DNA from: JAAELZ01 sp047639475
GTDB taxonomy: Bacteria; Pseudomonadota; Gammaproteobacteria; Arenicellales; Poriferihabitantaceae
Direction: 5' to 3'
DNA length: 40,873 bases
NCBI GenBank assembly: GCA_047639475.1
Contig: JBLIOD010000019.1
Span: 1 to 40,873 of the forward strand
In this document: positions 8,306-16,015 of the stretch, piece after piece
Position numbering within the stretch: the stretch's first letter is position 1
Layout of the letters: every line of letters begins with the position of its first letter
Made by a program: the position numbers and the translations under genes
Notes under the pieces: model-generated
The model's database searches: none
Told to the model about the DNA's origin: nothing
Seen by the model: only the letters and a program-made list of their open reading frames with translations

Positions 8306-10420
8306 TTAGCAGGCACCCCGTTCATTTTCTAACCATGATTGAAACATTAGCACTGACCAAAGCCGATATCCATAGTTTGCCTTGCCCAGGCAATGCCGAT
8401 GCCAGGCTTTACGGATCGGTTCAGGATTTAAATAGCCCTCTCTTCTCAATCTAGATTCATCTAACAACTGCTCTGCCCAATCTTTTAAAGGCCCGCGCAG
8501 CCAGTCATCCAGTGGTATGGAAAAACCCATTTTAGGTCGCTCAATCAATTCGCGCGGTACATATTTATCCAATAGTTGACGTAACAACCATTTACCTTGC
8601 CCATCTCTTATTTTCATATTCTTAGGTAGTTGCCAGGCAAATTCAATTATATCTTTGTCCAGAAACGGTGCACGGGTTTCTAGAGAGACCGCCATCGCGG
8701 CACGGTCAACCTTAACTAGAATATCATCGGGTAGGTAAGATAAGCTATCCAGCACCATCATTCTTGCCACTGAGTCTACAATAACCGGCCACGTGTTTCT
8801 ACTATTCAGGAGATAGTCAGGTTCAGCACCCGCTCCCAACACAAGGCTTTCACTTTCTCCCCATTCAGATACCAAAGCAAGATATAAATCATCTATGCTA
8901 TTCACACGTTGCAGCCTTTGTCCAAGCTTATGTGCCTTACTGCCCAGTTGCGCTACCCCAAGGGCATTTGCAAATTGATTAAAGCCTGCAGCCGGGATTG
9001 CGGTAAGTGCCTTGGCAATACCACCCCTGATCACTGGTGGCAATCTGCCCAGCCTATCCCAGATCTTGGGTGCATAAGCATAGCGATTGTAACCGGCAAA
9101 AAGTTCATCGCCGCCATCGCCAGACAGCGCCACGGTGACATGTTGCTTGACCATCTGCATTACCAGGTGCGTGGGCAGTTGAGATGAATCGGCAAAAGGT
9201 TCGTCATACATCTGCGGTAGTGCGGGAATAAGATTCAGTGCATCATCTGGCTGAATATACAACTCGGTATGCTCAGTGCGCAAATGTTTAGCAACCGCAC
9301 TCGCGTGCTCTGCTTCGTTGTACGCTTGGGCATCAAACCCAATGGTAAATGTTTTTATCGCAGAGCCATTCTGCGATTGCATCAAAGCGCAAATCAACGA
9401 TGAATCAACACCACCAGACAGCAAAGCCCCCAGTGGCACATCCGACAGCATCTGCCCGGCAATCGCAGAGCCCAACTTTTCTTCCAGCACTGTTATTGCC
9501 TCAGACTCGTTGCCCGCAAAAGGACTTTCCAAACCGCTTTTTGCTGCTTGCGCGAAATCCCAATAGGGCTCTGGCTTCTCTTGTCCCTTCTGTATACCTG
9601 CTTCCCTACCCGTTTCTATTTTCAGAAAAGTTCCTGCAGGCAACTTCTTAATTCCCTTATAAATTGAATGCGGGCCGGGTACGTAATTGTGGCGTAAAAA
9701 AAGGGCCAATGCCCCCCGATCTATTTCGCCTATAAAGTCCGGAGAAGCCTTTAAAGCTTTAAGCTCAGAGCCAAATAAAAAAGCATCGCCCTGCCAACCG
9801 TAGTACAACGGTTTCTCGCCTACTCGGTCGCGGGCTAAATAAAGCGCTTTTTGCTGTTTATCCCAAAGCGCAAAAGCAAACATGCCTTTAACCTTCTTAA
9901 GTGCCTTTTCTACACCCCACGCTTCAATGGCAGCAAGCAGTGTCTCGGTATCCGAATGCCCACGCCATTCATCACCCCTGTCATTGCGAGCGAAGCGCAG
10001 CAATTTGCCTTCACCTCCGTCATCGCGATCTCCACCAACGTCTAGAATCAAGTCAGGAACAGAGACTGAGGAGAACGTAGGGCCGCGGGGCCGGCCTTCC
10101 GGTTCTCGAGGAGCGAAGCGACGTGGCAATCTGTCTTTCTCCAACTCCTCCCTAATCACATGGTGATTATAAATCTCACCATTATAAACAATCACAAACC
10201 GCCCACAGCGCGACTCCAGCGGCTGATGACCGGCCGGCGAAAGATCTATAACTGACAAACGCCGATGACTGAAACCAATACCACCAATTTCATCAAGCCA
10301 CACACCGTCATCATCTGGCCCACGATGAGCGATAGCCCGACCCATTCCCGTCAACACCTTCCTCATCTGGTCGGCGCTATCCAACCTTGACTGAATAAGA
10401 ATTCCCGCAAAGCCGCACAT
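8306..10420 (-). CDS. asnB: Asparagine synthase (glutamine-hydrolysing)-type amidotransferase with in-frame repeat insertion
   Basis: The class II glutamine amidotransferase domain begins with the nucleophile Cys2 (MCGFAGI) and contains RLSVIDLSPAGHQPL and YNGEIYNH. The synthetase domain has the ATP pyrophosphatase loop SGGVDSS at residues 335-341 and LSGDGGDELFAGYNRY. The protein is 704 residues, against about 640-650 for this subfamily. The excess is a block at about residues 96-150 between EELEK and EWRGHSDTETLL that is absent from the family and encoded by a palindromic repeat. In O-antigen loci such enzymes (WbpS-like) can amidate hexuronic acids, which fits the GalNAcA and ManNAc3NAcA genes nearby; this role is inference. 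A decayed second copy of its 5' end lies at 11167-11260. Confidence 0.9.
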   Translation of the reverse strand: MCGFAGILIQSRLDSADQMRKVLTGMGRAIAHRGPDDDGVWLDEIGGIGFSHRRLSVIDLSPAGHQPLESRCGRFVIVYNGEIYNHHVIREELEKDRLPRRFAPREPEGRPRGPTFSSVSVPDLILDVGGDRDDGGEGKLLRFARNDRGDEWRGHSDTETLLAAIEAWGVEKALKKVKGMFAFALWDKQQKALYLARDRVGEKPLYYGWQGDAFLFGSELKALKASPDFIGEIDRGALALFLRHNYVPGPHSIYKGIKKLPAGTFLKIETGREAGIQKGQEKPEPYWDFAQAAKSGLESPFAGNESEAITVLEEKLGSAIAGQMLSDVPLGALLSGGVDSSLICALMQSQNGSAIKTFTIGFDAQAYNEAEHASAVAKHLRTEHTELYIQPDDALNLIPALPQMYDEPFADSSQLPTHLVMQMVKQHVTVALSGDGGDELFAGYNRYAYAPKIWDRLGRLPPVIRGGIAKALTAIPAAGFNQFANALGVAQLGSKAHKLGQRLQRVNSIDDLYLALVSEWGESESLVLGAGAEPDYLLNSRNTWPVIVDSVARMMVLDSLSYLPDDILVKVDRAAMAVSLETRAPFLDKDIIEFAWQLPKNMKIRDGQGKWLLRQLLDKYVPRELIERPKMGFSIPLDDWLRGPLKDWAEQLLDESRLRREGYLNPEPIRKAWHRHCLGKANYGYRLWSVLMFQSWLENERGAC
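9971..10135. repeat. Palindromic repeat inserted in frame within asnB
   Basis: About 165 bases with a repeat-like composition interrupt asnB without shifting its frame. One end contains GTCATTGCGAGCGAAGCG, a widespread bacterial palindromic-repeat motif translated as LLRFARND on the minus strand. The other end contains GGCCGGCCTTCCGGTTCTCG and AGCGAAGCGACGTGGCAATC. The translated block is rich in R, P, G and D and has no counterpart in asparagine synthases. It resembles the Rickettsia palindromic element mode of protein insertion. Confidence 0.85.
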
Positions 10421-10538
10421 TATAAACTTAACTCTGTTCGATCAATGGCGGACAAATACAGGGCACTCCCTAAATTCTTAATTCTAAAGAAATCAGTTCT
10501 GGGCTTCATTAACGTTTGGAAAACATGTTCTGAAAATA

Positions 10539-10566
10539 TTGACAAGCCATACTAAGTACATACAAT
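10539..10566 (+). promoter_or_regulatory. Sigma70-type promoter of the BrnT-like toxin gene
   Basis: A perfect -35 TTGACA (10539-10544) and a -10 TACAAT (10561-10566) are separated by 16 bases. The toxin ATG is at 10573, so transcription would start at or next to the start codon and give a leaderless mRNA. Confidence 0.65.
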
Positions 10567-10572
10567 AAATCT

Positions 10573-10851
10573 ATGAAAAAAATTCGCTGGAATAGTGAAA
10601 AAGCGAAGCAACTTAGCAATGATGAAGCTCGCGGAAACATCAGTTTTGAAGACTACGTTATTGCCATCGAAGATGGGAGGGTTTTAAACGATATTTCCAA
10701 CCCAAATTACTCAAATCAAAGAATGCTAATATTAAACATAAATAATTACGTGTACGTGGTTCCATAGATCACTGAAGGAAAAGGTTTTTTCTTTAAAGCT
10801 GTTTTTCCAAGTAGAACGCACACTGAGATTTATTTACCGAAACTGAGATAA
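10573..10851 (+). pseudogene. BrnT-like toxin interrupted by one TAG
   Basis: The first 64 codons read as a small toxin of the BrnT-like type found beside CopG antitoxins: KIRWNSEKAKQL, ISFEDYVIAIEDGRVL, NQRMLILNINNYVYVVP. A TAG at 10765-10767 replaces the Tyr codon that normally follows VVP. The same frame then continues with the expected C-terminus, ITEGKGFFFKAVFPSRTHTEIY, to a TAA at 10849-10851. A single base change would therefore restore about 92 codons. The truncated product lacks the conserved FPSR segment and is probably inactive. The antitoxin gene starts four bases after the old stop. Confidence 0.8.
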
Positions 10852-10855
10852 AACT

Positions 10856-11140
10856 ATGATAAATAAACCAATAGTCAAATCATACGTAGAGGATGAGGGG
10901 GAAAAACTTATTGACGCTATTGAGTCCGATAACTACTTGCTTGGAAAAAGCGGATTATCGGATAAAATTTTGTCTGAGCTAAGAGAATCAGCGCTCAATA
11001 CAATCAATGATGAGCGGCAAAAAATCACCATTCGCGTACCACAGACAGACCTAGCTCGCCTGAAAGCCAAGGCTCTGCGTGAAGGTATCCCATACCAAGC
11101 AACTATTAACGCCCTGATTCACAAATACGCTACGTGTTAA
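10856..11140 (+). CDS. CopG/BrnA-like antitoxin
   Basis: The 94-residue protein has an acidic N-terminal region (VEDEGEKLIDAIES) and a C-terminal ribbon-helix-helix-type segment: KITIRVPQTDLARLKAKALREG, then IPYQATINALIHKYA, as in CopG-family antitoxins paired with BrnT-like toxins. It should bind DNA as a dimer and repress the promoter at 10539-10566. In a complete module it would also bind the toxin. It appears intact although its toxin has a premature stop. The module is on the plus strand, opposite to the polysaccharide operon, and sits exactly between two copies of the asnB 5' end. Confidence 0.8.
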   Translation: MINKPIVKSYVEDEGEKLIDAIESDNYLLGKSGLSDKILSELRESALNTINDERQKITIRVPQTDLARLKAKALREGIPYQATINALIHKYATC

Positions 11141-11166
11141 TAAAAAAATGCCGGTGCCCGTCTAAA

Positions 11167-11260
11167 GGCAATTGCGGCTCCCATTTCCGACAACACCGCT
11201 CTTATTTGGTCGGCATTACTCGACCAGGGCTGAATAAGAATACCCGCAAAGCCACACACT
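11167..11260 (-). pseudogene. Decayed duplicate of the asnB 5' end
   Basis: Read on the minus strand, this stretch translates as CGFAGILIQPWSSNADQIRA followed by VLSEMGAAIA. It aligns without gaps to the first 32 residues of the intact asnB (10420-10326). The initiator is GTG instead of ATG and the similarity stops abruptly at about 11165. It is in the same orientation as the intact gene and ends against the antitoxin gene. Confidence 0.85.
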
Positions 11261-12071
11261 ATTTACAGGACTCTGCTCGAAAACCTACTGCGCACCAATA
11301 GGGTAAGTTTTCGGAAAACTCAATACGTTCCAATCCAGACTTTTCCATCATGGTGCTAATTTCAGAGCGGGTAAATCGCTGCTCTAACCGAGTACCAAAC
11401 AGATCCAGAGCGTCGGTGCGCATCCTATAAAAACTCAATTTCCGATAAGTCGACAACGGTATATTTTCAACATCAAAGCCAAGCTTTTCACCTAACAACG
11501 CAAGTCTCGCCAACGGATAATAAACTATACCTGTGATCATTTGACTTATAAGAAAGCGAGGTCCGTGGGGCAGTGTTGATATCCCCTGGCGGAAAAAATC
11601 ACTCATTCTCCAAATTGCACGAGACTAGAACGGCCGATTATCGAACGCGTAATATAGGTACACTAAAAACGGTGCACCAATTTTTAACTTGTTTACACAA
11701 CTAACTAAGGCCACTTAAGTATCTGGAACATGGTGCAACACACCTAGCGAGTAACCGAAGTCTATGCTGTCGTTTGACCTTGGCATAGAATCAACCGTCT
11801 CAGAATGGAACTCACAATTTGAATGCTCCGCGAGGTTTCGTTTAGCAACCTCCAATGCAGAGCTAGGGCCAATGCAATGCAGGCGACCGGCAAGCGGCGC
11901 AACCCAGGTCAAAACCCTCTGCATGTGCGGGTAAATCTTGCCAGGGTAATACGGCAAAATATAATTCGAAATAGCCTTGCTTCTTCTGGATTTAGTTGTG
12001 ATTGATCAAATCGTTCCCAATCATCACCAAAGCCTTCGTCGGTCTGTGTATCTATGTTTTCCTTTTCCATG
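11259..12071 (-). pseudogene. Class I SAM-dependent methyltransferase, decayed
   Basis: The frame begins at an ATG near 12071 (GFGDDWERFDQSQLNPEEA) and continues after a frameshift near 11970 with ILPYYPGKIYPHMQRV and GRLHCIGPSSALEVAKRNL, the SAM-binding region. DFGYSLGVLHHVPDT, the conserved post-motif, follows. A TAA at about 11715 ends that frame, a further shift resumes with APFLVYLYYAFDNRPF, and a TAG at 11627-11625 sits where Trp is expected before SRAIW. The C-terminal third (MSDFFRQGISTLPHGPRFL to YWCAVGFRAESCK) is intact. The SAM-binding glycine motif is also degraded (MQRVLTWVAP where a GCGSG motif is expected). It is therefore an old, inactive polysaccharide-locus methyltransferase. 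Confidence 0.8.
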
Positions 12072-12134
12072 TGACTGCGTCTTTATTATCAGTTTAAAAA
12101 CCGTATTTATCGCGTACTTTGGTGCCACCTAATC

Positions 12135-13193
12135 CTACTTGCACAATTCATTGGCGGCCACGCAGACATCATCTTTGTATAGCACGTGTTCAGCCCAATG
12201 ATTATGCGCAGCAGCCTGTAATTGCCTATACATGGCTTCATCATTCAATATAGAAATAACATCGTCAACAGCTTCTATCGGATTATCCGGGTCCTTCACT
12301 ACAATCGCATTGTGGCCCTGCCGGCAGTAAGTGCTGATCTCACCGACACCAGTAACTATTGGCACTAAAGATCTTTGCATAGCCTCTACAACTGACATCG
12401 CCATGCCTTCATTGCGGCTAAATTGAAGGTAAAAACAATTGCCTTCCACGATCTGATTTAAATCATTGTGATTAGCCGGTCCCTTTAAGCTGATCATGTT
12501 TTTCAACCCAAGACTCTCTATTTGGACTTCTATTGAATTAAGTTCACCATCGTCTGGTCCCCATATTTCGTAGGATGCGTGACAACCCCTTTCAACCAGC
12601 ATATATATGAAATTTATAGCCCGATCTAGTCCCTTATCACGATGCAACCGCCCCCAAAACACAAAACGAGGAGCACGTTTATTTGGTATCAACTCGACAG
12701 GAATCTCATGCGTAACAAATGAAATTACCCGCTTCACCAGGCCTTTTCTTGAACCTACACGAGAGGAAATTGTTGCAACTGAGTCAGCCCAAACTGCGTC
12801 ACAGAAGAGCAACACTAATTTGCTACTAAACCAGTCTAAAAAATGAGCAGTTACTGTTGAGTGTAGGAAAAAAACCAACTTTGTGCTGGGTCGTATTATT
12901 TTCACGCCCAAGCCAACAGGCACGGACCGCCAAAGAGAGCAAACTAACACATCAGGTTTAATTGAAATAACCTGTTTAATCGTATGGAGATGTGCCAGAG
13001 GATTGTTTTCTGAGTGAAATGGGGAAACAGAGACACGATCACTATTCCGAACGCTGTTATCGCCAGCAATAGAAACAAGTTTGTAGTTACATTCTAGTTT
13101 CGAAGCGCGCACCATAGATTGTGCGGCGATCTCCACGCCCCCAATACCGTCACGCGGAATTAGATGTACCACTTTAATCAAATTGGCTTTCAA
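12135..13193 (-). CDS. Glycosyltransferase family 4
   Basis: This 352-residue GT-B protein opens with KVVHLIPRDGIGGVEIAAQSM, a typical GT4 N-terminus with the glycine loop. It has RFVFWGRLHRDKGLDRAI at the start of the C-terminal domain, and an E-x7-E-type site in NEGMAMSVVEAMQRSLVPIV. No ATG lies near the N-terminus; the TTG at 13193 is the longest start and a TTG four codons later is an alternative. It would transfer a sugar to the lipid-linked repeat unit at the inner membrane. Donor and acceptor are unknown. It lies 51 bases downstream of the next GT gene on the same strand. Confidence 0.8.
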   Translation of the reverse strand: MKANLIKVVHLIPRDGIGGVEIAAQSMVRASKLECNYKLVSIAGDNSVRNSDRVSVSPFHSENNPLAHLHTIKQVISIKPDVLVCSLWRSVPVGLGVKIIRPSTKLVFFLHSTVTAHFLDWFSSKLVLLFCDAVWADSVATISSRVGSRKGLVKRVISFVTHEIPVELIPNKRAPRFVFWGRLHRDKGLDRAINFIYMLVERGCHASYEIWGPDDGELNSIEVQIESLGLKNMISLKGPANHNDLNQIVEGNCFYLQFSRNEGMAMSVVEAMQRSLVPIVTGVGEISTYCRQGHNAIVVKDPDNPIEAVDDVISILNDEAMYRQLQAAAHNHWAEHVLYKDDVCVAANELCK

Positions 13194-13244
13194 CCCAGCG
13201 ACGATACTTGCTCCGTAAGATGATCAGTTTTGAACTGCATGGGT

Positions 13245-14471
13245 TTATTGGGTTCGCTTTGATGCAGCAATTTTTTCTATCAAATCAACTTCCTTGTCAA
13301 ATCGATCATCAATCGATAGGACCTTCTCTTTTGCGTTACTTATTGCTTGTTTCCTTATTTTCTCTTTCAAAATTTTATCTTTTAACAGCCTCTCAACAAT
13401 AACACTCGCTTCATCTTCATCATCAACAATAAATCCATTTTTCTCATTTTCTAAATAGTCGTTTAACGTGCCATCATTAAGGCCTATTACAACTGAACCA
13501 GTAGAAAATATTTCAAAAAAAATGTTTCCCAGATTGGAGCAGTCATACATTAATGGGTTGGCAACTGCATTATAGGAGTACACCTTTACGTCATCTTGTT
13601 TTATAGGTCCTAAAAAATGGACGTAGTCGTCTAAGCCATATTCTCCAACTAAATGTTTCACTTCATCATGACAACTCTTAATGGTGATATTTCCTGAAAA
13701 ATATAGGTGGATACGATTATTCCTGAGATGCAAAATGTGCAATATCTTTAAAATTCTATCATGGCGTTTCCATCTATCAAATCTTGCAGCAAAGAACAAA
13801 TAATCGTGCTCAGGAATCATAACTTGTGATTGGATCTCTTCAACCGCCTTAAAATCAATGCCGGTTTTCCAAAAATGAAAGTCATATTTTTCCCTCTTTG
13901 GCTTCCATTTCTCATACACGAAATCACCCTTAGTTCCATCGTCGGTCATGATGAAAAACTCTTTCTTTAACTTAAAAACAAGGAATTCAACAGGCCGTTT
14001 AATTGCAGTCCAAAAAGTGCCATATTTTTCAAAATCATAATATATCATCGTGCCCATTGATCTCATTCCACACGGAACACCTCTAATATTTGCAACAATA
14101 TTCCCGGCCAATCCCTCGTAATATGCCAAGCCATAGACAAAATCATAATCATTTTCACTTATTGCTTTGTTTGTGTAATAAATTAGTTTTATAAATCTCT
14201 TAATGCGTCGAAAAACTCTTCTATACCAAGTAGCTTCAGAATATGGATCGTATATATTTACGTAGATGTTATCTTCTCGAAACCAATCTACTTTTATATT
14301 CTGGTTTCCATTGAAGTTTGATGCTACAACAAAATCAACTTGATGCCCTTTTTTGACTAATTTATGCCAAGGATGAAAAAATTGAGCCAGGTGCGTAATC
14401 TCATTTTCTGTCTTACCAGTAAAAATATCTTTGATAGGTGCGCACATGCCTGTTACGTACAATATTTTCAT
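13245..14471 (-). CDS. Glycosyltransferase (GT4-like), AT-rich
   Basis: The start is set at the ATG at 14471 (MKILYVTGMCAPI), with GGA about ten bases upstream; the frame extends to a TTG at 14486. The protein is about 408 residues. Its GT-B pattern includes HPWHKLVKKGHQVDFVV in the N-terminal domain and YLFFAARFDRWKRHDRILKIL at the domain junction. The C-terminal donor site is CSNLGNIFFEIFSTGSVVIG, where the usual E-x7-E is partly replaced. Codon use is strikingly AT-rich and rich in K, I, N and D compared with neighbouring genes, which suggests recent acquisition from a low-GC donor. Donor sugar is unknown. Confidence 0.75.
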   Translation of the reverse strand: MKILYVTGMCAPIKDIFTGKTENEITHLAQFFHPWHKLVKKGHQVDFVVASNFNGNQNIKVDWFREDNIYVNIYDPYSEATWYRRVFRRIKRFIKLIYYTNKAISENDYDFVYGLAYYEGLAGNIVANIRGVPCGMRSMGTMIYYDFEKYGTFWTAIKRPVEFLVFKLKKEFFIMTDDGTKGDFVYEKWKPKREKYDFHFWKTGIDFKAVEEIQSQVMIPEHDYLFFAARFDRWKRHDRILKILHILHLRNNRIHLYFSGNITIKSCHDEVKHLVGEYGLDDYVHFLGPIKQDDVKVYSYNAVANPLMYDCSNLGNIFFEIFSTGSVVIGLNDGTLNDYLENEKNGFIVDDEDEASVIVERLLKDKILKEKIRKQAISNAKEKVLSIDDRFDKEVDLIEKIAASKRTQ

Positions 14472-14599
14472 ATTAAGTGTTTCCAAATTAAACTATTAAC
14501 GTAGTTCACATTATTAAGTAAACTAAGCATGTTTGTAATAGTAGTGTAATATTCGCTTTCTTGGTCAAAAAATCTATACTCTGTGATGATTTCTTCTCT

Positions 14600-14770
14600 A
14601 GGTCCAGCCAAGCGATTGACCCTGGCACTCGCTAATTACACCCGCTCGGTTTCATTCCTCAATGTAACTCAAGGCACTTGGTGAAAATAAGCTTCTTTCT
14701 GCACACCACCACTATCAATGGCAACGAAATCTAGGTTAACCACAAGCATCACCATGTCCGGAAAATCAAT
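14600..14770 (-). pseudogene. Decayed partial duplicate of the wbpI 3' region
   Basis: On the minus strand this reads MVMLVVNLDFVAIDSGGVQ then KEAYFHQVP, an in-frame stop, VTLRNETE and NRLAG. It matches residues about 255-315 of the intact WbpI-type epimerase (LDMVMLEMNAQLIATDSGG onward). It lies directly downstream of the intact gene in the same orientation. Stops replace Cys and other residues, so it is an older copy. The rest of 14487-14877 holds nothing else I recognise. Confidence 0.8.
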
Positions 14771-14877
14771 TTGATCAGTGCTTTATAACTGCGATCTCGC
14801 TTTGCGACTTGAAATTCAAGATTTCATATTAGATATTCGACGAGTACTTAGTTCAACTCATTTTAATTCCATTTGGA

Positions 14878-15966
14878 CTATTTGATGCCTCTTGCGACAT
14901 TTCCATTCAATGTATTCGCGATTCTTTCTGCTGAATCGCCACCACCATACAACCCTTTCTCAAATGACATATTATTGCTAGCTCTCGTTAACTCTCTGGC
15001 GATAGCTTCAGCCTTAGCCCCTACTAGGCGATTTGCACCTGCCGCCACTAACTCAACCCATTCAGTCTCATCTCTAATCGTCACACAAGGTACTTGGTGA
15101 AAATAAGCTTCCTTCTGTACACCACCACTATCAGTGGCAATAAGCTGAGCATTCATTTCCAGCATGACCATATCCAGATAACCAACCGGGTCAATACTTA
15201 TGATGGACGAGGGTAATTCCAAACCGAAATCCTCAATGCGCTGAGCTGTTCGTGGGTGTAAGGGCATAACTATTATCCTAGAGCTGTTCGCGAAGCCTTC
15301 AAGAATATTTTCCATGCGCTGCGCATCGTCGGTGTTTTCAGCCCGGTGAATGGTCGCAAGAATATAGCTCTTAGGCTGCAGCTTCAAATCTGCCAGTATA
15401 TTGCTATGCGATTTGGCGCGCTCGCTATAGTACAGCGCCGCGTCGTACATTACGTCTCCGACTTGCTTCACATGATTACCCGCCACACCTTCATTCATCA
15501 AGTTGCTAGTCGCTGTATCGGTTGGAGTGAAAAGTAAGTCAGCCGCATGATCTGTCAATATTCGATTAATTTCTTCTGGCATGCGACGATTGAATGATCG
15601 CAATCCAGCTTCCACATGTGCAACTGGAATGTGCAATTTTACAGCAGCTAACACACCAGCAAGTGTCGAATCAGTGTCGCCGTAAACCAGAACCCAGTCT
15701 GGCTTCTCTTCAATTAACACAGCTTCGATCTGCTCAATCATTCGACCAGTATTCTGACCGTGTGTGCCACCACCGATACCCAGATTGTAGATTGGATTCG
15801 GAATATCGAGTTCATCGAAAAATACTTTGCTCATGTTAGCGTCATAGTGTTGGCCAGTGTGTATAAGAACCTCATGCACATCGCGGTGGTATTCTCGAAA
15901 AGCGCGGGAAACAGTTGCGGACTTGATGAACTGTGGGCGTGCGCCGATTATAGTGGCAATTTTCAT
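14878..15966 (-). CDS. wbpI: UDP-GlcNAc3NAcA (or UDP-GlcNAc) 2-epimerase, WecB/WbpI family
   Basis: The 362-residue protein belongs to the non-hydrolysing UDP-sugar 2-epimerases. It has IGARPQFIKSA at residues 6-16, HTGQHYD, VYGDTDSTLAG, HVEAGLRSFNRRMPEE with the conserved acidic residues, TIHRAENTDD, and DSGGVQKEAYFHQVPCVTIRDETEWVEL with the UDP-binding serine-glycine stretch. Several points (NPIYNLGIGGGTHGQNTGRM, PVGYLDMVML) are closer to Pseudomonas WbpI than to WecB. With wbpB, wbpD and wbpE in the same operon, the likely reaction is epimerisation of UDP-GlcNAc3NAcA to UDP-ManNAc3NAcA in the cytoplasm. A WecB role (UDP-ManNAc) cannot be excluded. It starts 49 bases after wzx. Confidence 0.85.
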   Translation of the reverse strand: MKIATIIGARPQFIKSATVSRAFREYHRDVHEVLIHTGQHYDANMSKVFFDELDIPNPIYNLGIGGGTHGQNTGRMIEQIEAVLIEEKPDWVLVYGDTDSTLAGVLAAVKLHIPVAHVEAGLRSFNRRMPEEINRILTDHAADLLFTPTDTATSNLMNEGVAGNHVKQVGDVMYDAALYYSERAKSHSNILADLKLQPKSYILATIHRAENTDDAQRMENILEGFANSSRIIVMPLHPRTAQRIEDFGLELPSSIISIDPVGYLDMVMLEMNAQLIATDSGGVQKEAYFHQVPCVTIRDETEWVELVAAGANRLVGAKAEAIARELTRASNNMSFEKGLYGGGDSAERIANTLNGNVARGIK

Positions 15967-16015
15967 AGCGTCAGTTCATCTATTTTCTTTTAGTTCCTGA
16001 GAATATTTTCTATGA

